Positions 60,603 through 64,000 of a DNA stretch of 64,000 bases are shown here, one piece after another. Made by a program: the position numbers and the translations under genes. The stretch covers positions 620,001 to 684,000 of the forward strand of contig NZ_CP059163.1 of the NCBI RefSeq assembly GCF_013466785.1, in the 5' to 3' direction. Position 1 is the stretch's first letter; every line of letters starts with the position of its first letter. The notes under the pieces were generated by a model, which was given only the letters and a program-made list of their open reading frames with translations, had not been told where the DNA came from and did no database searches. The DNA comes from Nocardioides marinisabuli. GTDB taxonomy: Bacteria; Actinomycetota; Actinomycetes; Propionibacteriales; Nocardioidaceae.

Positions 60603-63395
60603 TCAGCCGGCAGGCGCCACCGAGGGCACGTGGGTGACCTGGTCCCAGGTGAAGGTGTACGACGCCCCGCCGGCCGGCACGCGCAGCACCAGGTTGTCGC
60701 CACCAGCCGCTCCCCCGGCGCCGTAGTTCTCCTCCCACGAGTCGTTCACGGCGATCTTCCACTGGTACTCGCCCTCGGGCAGGTCGAAGGTGGCGTGCCA
60801 GCGCCCGTCGGTCTCGTCGAAGGCGAGATGGGTTGCCGCGCAGGCGGGCTGCCAGTCCTCGGGGCAGCCGAGCTCGTCCTGCAGGCTGCCCGCCAGGGTG
60901 ACGCCGTCGCGCTGGGGCTGGGGTGCGGCGGTGCGCACGGTGAGCGGCTCGCTGGTGACCGGGTCGGCGCCGGGCTCGAGCAGCACGGCACGGTAGGTGA
61001 TCTCGGTGCCGAGGTCGAGCCCCTCGACGTCGTCGGTGACCTGGTAGACGGGCGAGGAGGTGTCGGTGCCGACGACCTCCCACGCGCCCCCGTCGAGCCG
61101 GCGCTCGAAGCGCACCGACTGGGCGGCGCGCTCGGGCTGGACCTCCGCGGTCACGGTGACCGGGTCGATGCTGCTGACGGTGCCCTCGGAGCCCGAGGTG
61201 CGCAGGGTCAGCCTGGGCTCGGCCACGGTCGTGGCGCGCGACTTCGCGAGCCGGGCGTGGCCGGCGTTGTCGAGCACGGCGGCGCGGTAGCTGACCGGCG
61301 TGCCGGTGGCCAGGGCGCTGGTGTCGTGGAAGACCCGGTAGGGCGCCGAGTCGTCGGTGCCGATGCTCTGCCAGCCGCTGTCGCCGACCTTGGCCTGGAA
61401 GGTCACCTCGGCGAAGGAGCGCCCGGCCACCTCGGCCGCCACCTGCATGCGGGAGCGGTCCACACCGCTGGGGCGCGGGGCCCGCACCCGCACCGCGGGG
61501 GCGCGGCGCGAGGGCTCGAGCCGCTCGGTGGCGGCGTACACGACGGCGGAGAGCGCGGGCACCTCGACCCGCAGCGCGCCGGCTCCGTTGCTGCGCAGGC
61601 GTCGCTCGCCGGGGCCGTAGATCTTGCGGAACCCGCCCCGGCGGACCCAGGTCGGCACCGTGACCGAGCGCGCGGTGGTCGCGTTGTTGAGCAGCACGAC
61701 GTACTCCCGCTGCTGGTCGCGGTCGAGCCGGGAGAAGGCGGCGACGCCGGGGCCGTCCTGGCCCAGGCGCACCTGGTGGGCGCCGTCGCGCAGCGCGGGG
61801 TGACGCTCGGTGAGCCGGTCGAGGCGGGCGATGCGGCGGTAGAGCGGGTGCTCGGGGTCGAGGCTGCCGGTGGCCGGGGTCTTGCCGGCGGCGCCGAGCT
61901 GGGCGTCGTCGGCGTACTCCGGCACCTGGCTGGCGAACATCGTCTGGCGGGCCAGCTGGTCGCCGCCGGTGCCGGTGAAGCCCTGCTCGTCGCCGTAGTA
62001 GACGACCGGGTTGCCGCGAGAGAAGAACATCAGCTCGTGGCCCAGCCGGTCGCGGCGCAGCAGCTCGGCCTCCCCCGCCCCCGGGTTGTCGGCGCCGACG
62101 AAGTGGCCGAAGCGGCCCATGTCGTGGTTGCCGAGGAAGGTGGGCAGCGCGTAGGCGTTGGAGTCGGCGTCGGTGTACCAGTCGTCGTCGACGAAGAAGC
62201 GCGCCAGGTCGGCGGCGCTGCGCCCGCGCGAGGCGAAGTCGCGAGCGGCCCACTGGAAGGGGAAGTCGAGGACCGACTGCATGCCGGCGCGGGTGGTGTA
62301 GCCGGAGGTGAAGGCCTTGGCCGCCGCGTCGCTGCCGTCGAGGGCGACCTCGCCGAACATGAAGAAGTCGGGCTTGCCGTGGGATCGGGCGTAGTCGAGC
62401 AGGCCCGGCCCGAAGTCCTGCCAGAACGCGTCGTCGACGTGCTTCATCGTGTCGATGCGGAAGCCGTCGATCCCGAAGTCCTCGACCCAGGTGCGGTAGA
62501 TGTCGATCATCCCCTCCCGCACGGTGGGGTGCTCGGTGAAGAGGTCGTCGAGGCCGAAGAAGTCGCCGTACTGGCTGTCCTCGCCGGTGAAGGTCGTGTT
62601 GCCGCGGTTGTGGTAGAGCGTCGGGTCGTTGAGCCAGGCCGGGACCTTGAGGTCCTCCTCGCCCTCCTCGAGCACCGGCGTGTAGGGGAAGGAGGTCTGT
62701 GCGTCGAGCTCGGGGAAGTCGTCGCCGCCGCTGTGGTCGCGGTCGTCGAAGGGCTCGCCGGCCGCGGTGCGGTAGGGCTCGACGTCCTTGGGCACGTACG
62801 CCGTGCGCGCACCCTCCTCGTAGCCGATCACGTCGGCGGTGTGGTTGGTGATGATGTCGAAGAAGACCTTCATGCCGCGCTCGTGGGCGGCGTCGACGAG
62901 GTCGCCCAGGTCGGCGTTGGTGCCGAGGTGGGGGTCGATGCGCGTGAAGTCGGTGATCCAGTAGCCGTGGTAGCCCGCGGACGGCCCGTCCTCGAGCTGG
63001 ACCGCCTTGTTCTCGAAGACCGGGGTCAGCCAGATCGCGTCGGTGCCGAGGCCCTCGATGTAGTCGAGCTGCTCGCGCAGGCCGACCAGGTCGCCGCCGT
63101 TGAAGAAGCCCTTGGCGGTGGGGTCGAAGCCGTGCTCGAGCCGGCCGCCCCCGATGCCGCCGGTGTCGTTGGCGGTGTCACCGTTGGCGAACCGGTCGGC
63201 CATCACGAAGTAGAAGCTGTGGTCGGTCAGGCCGGCCCGCAGCGCGGGCCGGGCGACCTCGGTGGCGCGGCCCTTGCGCTCGCCCGCGCCGGCGGGCTCG
63301 GCGGCGCCGGGCAGCGCGGCACCGGTGGTGAGCAGGCCCAGCGCGAGCGCGCTGGTCAGGGCAGCGCCGGTCAGGGCAGGGATCAAGCGGTTCAC
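60603..63395 (-). CDS. Secreted GH13 alpha-amylase/pullulanase-like enzyme with C-terminal X25-type module
   Basis: A 930-residue extracellular glucan hydrolase. The signal peptide ([20 protein letters not shown], cut near GAAEPAG) is followed by the GH13 catalytic barrel, with region [10 protein letters not shown], the nucleophile in [12 protein letters not shown], the acid in [11 protein letters not shown] and region [13 protein letters not shown]. Next are a beta C-domain, two Ig-like or bacterial-type repeats (about 620-810) and a final module resembling X25 of pullulanases ([20 protein letters not shown], then [20 protein letters not shown]). The GTG at 63395 has GGGAGAC before it. Substrate by family: starch or pullulan type alpha-glucans. 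Confidence 0.92.
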   Translation of the reverse strand: MNRLIPALTGAALTSALALGLLTTGAALPGAAEPAGAGERKGRATEVARPALRAGLTDHSFYFVMADRFANGDTANDTGGIGGGRLEHGFDPTAKGFFNGGDLVGLREQLDYIEGLGTDAIWLTPVFENKAVQLEDGPSAGYHGYWITDFTRIDPHLGTNADLGDLVDAAHERGMKVFFDIITNHTADVIGYEEGARTAYVPKDVEPYRTAAGEPFDDRDHSGGDDFPELDAQTSFPYTPVLEEGEEDLKVPAWLNDPTLYHNRGNTTFTGEDSQYGDFFGLDDLFTEHPTVREGMIDIYRTWVEDFGIDGFRIDTMKHVDDAFWQDFGPGLLDYARSHGKPDFFMFGEVALDGSDAAAKAFTSGYTTRAGMQSVLDFPFQWAARDFASRGRSAADLARFFVDDDWYTDADSNAYALPTFLGNHDMGRFGHFVGADNPGAGEAELLRRDRLGHELMFFSRGNPVVYYGDEQGFTGTGGDQLARQTMFASQVPEYADDAQLGAAGKTPATGSLDPEHPLYRRIARLDRLTERHPALRDGAHQVRLGQDGPGVAAFSRLDRDQQREYVVLLNNATTARSVTVPTWVRRGGFRKIYGPGERRLRSNGAGALRVEVPALSAVVYAATERLEPSRRAPAVRVRAPRPSGVDRSRMQVAAEVAGRSFAEVTFQAKVGDSGWQSIGTDDSAPYRVFHDTSALATGTPVSYRAAVLDNAGHARLAKSRATTVAEPRLTLRTSGSEGTVSSIDPVTVTAEVQPERAAQSVRFERRLDGGAWEVVGTDTSSPVYQVTDDVEGLDLGTEITYRAVLLEPGADPVTSEPLTVRTAAPQPQRDGVTLAGSLQDELGCPEDWQPACAATHLAFDETDGRWHATFDLPEGEYQWKIAVNDSWEENYGAGGAAGGDNLVLRVPAGGASYTFTWDQVTHVPSVAPAG

Positions 63396-63461
63396 GGACG
63401 TCTCCCGAGAGTGATGACGGTCACAGAGCCCGCTCACCCTACCCCCGGGCCGGAGCCCGCC

Positions 63462-64000
63462 TCACACCCGGACGCGCGTCCCCAGGTCGCCGCGGTGGTC
63501 GTGGTGCATGCGGTGCCGCTCGCGGGTCGCCAGCACCAGCCCGGGGTCGAGCTCGGCGACGGCCAGCCCCTCCTCCTCGCCCAGCCGGGCCAGCGGCCGG
63601 CCCTCGGGGTCGTAGACGGCCGAGCCGCCGATGAACGAGCTGTCGCCGCAGCGGCCGGTCAGCCCGGAGAGCACCACGTAGAAGCCGTTGTCGAGCGCCC
63701 GTGCCGCGTAGTAGAGGTCGCGGCGGTGGGCGCCCCCGGGGAAGTACGCCGCCGAGCACAGGTAGCCCAGGGCGCCGGCGTCGCTGGCGGCGCGGGCGTG
63801 CTCGGGGAAGCAGCCGTCGTAGCAGGTCGACAGGCCGAGCTCGACGCCGTCGACGAGCACCGAGGCGCCGTGGTCGCCCGGCTCGAACCACGCGCGCTCG
63901 TCGAGGTCGACGTGCTGCTTGTCGTAGGCCACCACGACCTCGCCGTCGGGGCGCACCACCACGGTCGAGAGGGTGCGCCGCGCACCCCGGTCGAGGGCGG
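63462..64000 (-). CDS. Carbon-nitrogen hydrolase (nitrilase superfamily), 3' part
   Basis: The last 179 codons of a gene that continues past the right edge. The catalytic lysine lies in VVAYDKQHVDL and the nucleophilic cysteine in GLSTCYDGCFPEHAR, with the nitrilase-type segment YYAARALDNGFYVVLSGLTG and the end LGEEEGLAVAELDPGLVL. It would hydrolyse an amide or nitrile to acid and ammonia; the substrate is unknown. The start and the first catalytic glutamate lie outside the window. It ends 66 bp upstream of the amylase gene on the same strand. Confidence 0.92.
   Translation of the reverse strand, partial: ALDRGARRTLSTVVVRPDGEVVVAYDKQHVDLDERAWFEPGDHGASVLVDGVELGLSTCYDGCFPEHARAASDAGALGYLCSAAYFPGGAHRRDLYYAARALDNGFYVVLSGLTGRCGDSSFIGGSAVYDPEGRPLARLGEEEGLAVAELDPGLVLATRERHRMHHDHRGDLGTRVRV

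Overview
The window is high-GC chromosomal DNA (roughly 70 % G+C by eye) from an actinobacterium, most likely Nocardioides or another member of Nocardioidaceae. The evidence is the G/C-saturated third codon positions, frequent GTG starts and ATGA/GTGA gene overlaps. Characteristic families also occur: an M23 peptidase with PYVGRRRAA motifs, DUF6328, DUF5709, a DUF222/HNH protein and coenzyme F420 enzymes. The block pcrA - M23 peptidase - sucC - sucD - perM - purN - purH matches, inverted, the M. tuberculosis block Rv0949 to Rv0957. No rRNA, tRNA, IS element, prophage or CRISPR array was seen.

Layout. 1-12.7 kb: purH (cut by the window edge), purN and perM on the minus strand; a plus-strand insert of a degenerate sigma-like protein fused to a membrane sensor, followed by an unfused SigE-family sigma/membrane-sensor pair; sucD and sucC; the M23 peptidase; a repeat-rich gap; pcrA. 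12.8-18.1 kb: a tightly overlapping betB-betA-betT operon for choline uptake and oxidation to glycine betaine. 18.2-25 kb: a small membrane protein, an aldo/keto reductase, a two-component system whose PspC-type kinase is broken by about five frameshifts, a divergent PspC/LiaF-like protein, a GDPD phosphodiesterase and a DUF6328 protein. 25-33 kb: an F420-dependent NADP reductase, an acyltransferase-SGNH protein, an F420-type oxidoreductase, an AroE-like protein, a manganese riboswitch with its exporter gene, and a TetR / DinB-like / metallo-beta-lactamase operon. 33-42.4 kb: a DUF4230 protein, a 13E12-type HNH protein, a frameshifted membrane gene, an epimerase coupled to a 51-residue zinc-ribbon protein, the metQNI methionine importer, and a MerR regulator divergent from a frameshifted acyl-CoA dehydrogenase. 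42.4-51.5 kb: an MMPL transporter, FO synthase (fbiC), an MscS channel, small proteins and guaA. 51.5-59.4 kb: a hairpin-rich leader region, a cholesterol-oxidase-type GMC protein, two aldehyde dehydrogenases, a DUF7064/7065 protein and a phosphotransferase, an arrangement that suggests sterol or related lipid catabolism. 59.4-64 kb: a small secreted protein, rnhA, an extracellular alpha-amylase/pullulanase-like enzyme, and the 3' part of a nitrilase-family gene.

Connections. FbiC makes the F420 precursor FO, NpdG exchanges hydride between F420 and NADP, and the LLM protein is a probable F420 user. The SigE-type pair, the PspC/LiaF/kinase/regulator locus, PerM and the M23 peptidase all point to the cell envelope.

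Three observations deserve most attention. The first is the degenerate sigma-TM-sensor fusion beside its two-gene relative. The second is a family of 22-bp modules lying shortly after stop codons at three loci. The third is the cluster of single-base frameshifts (perM, the kinase, a membrane gene, the acyl-CoA dehydrogenase), which look more like sequence errors than real decay. All calls rest on reading the sequence and on knowledge of protein families; no database search was run.
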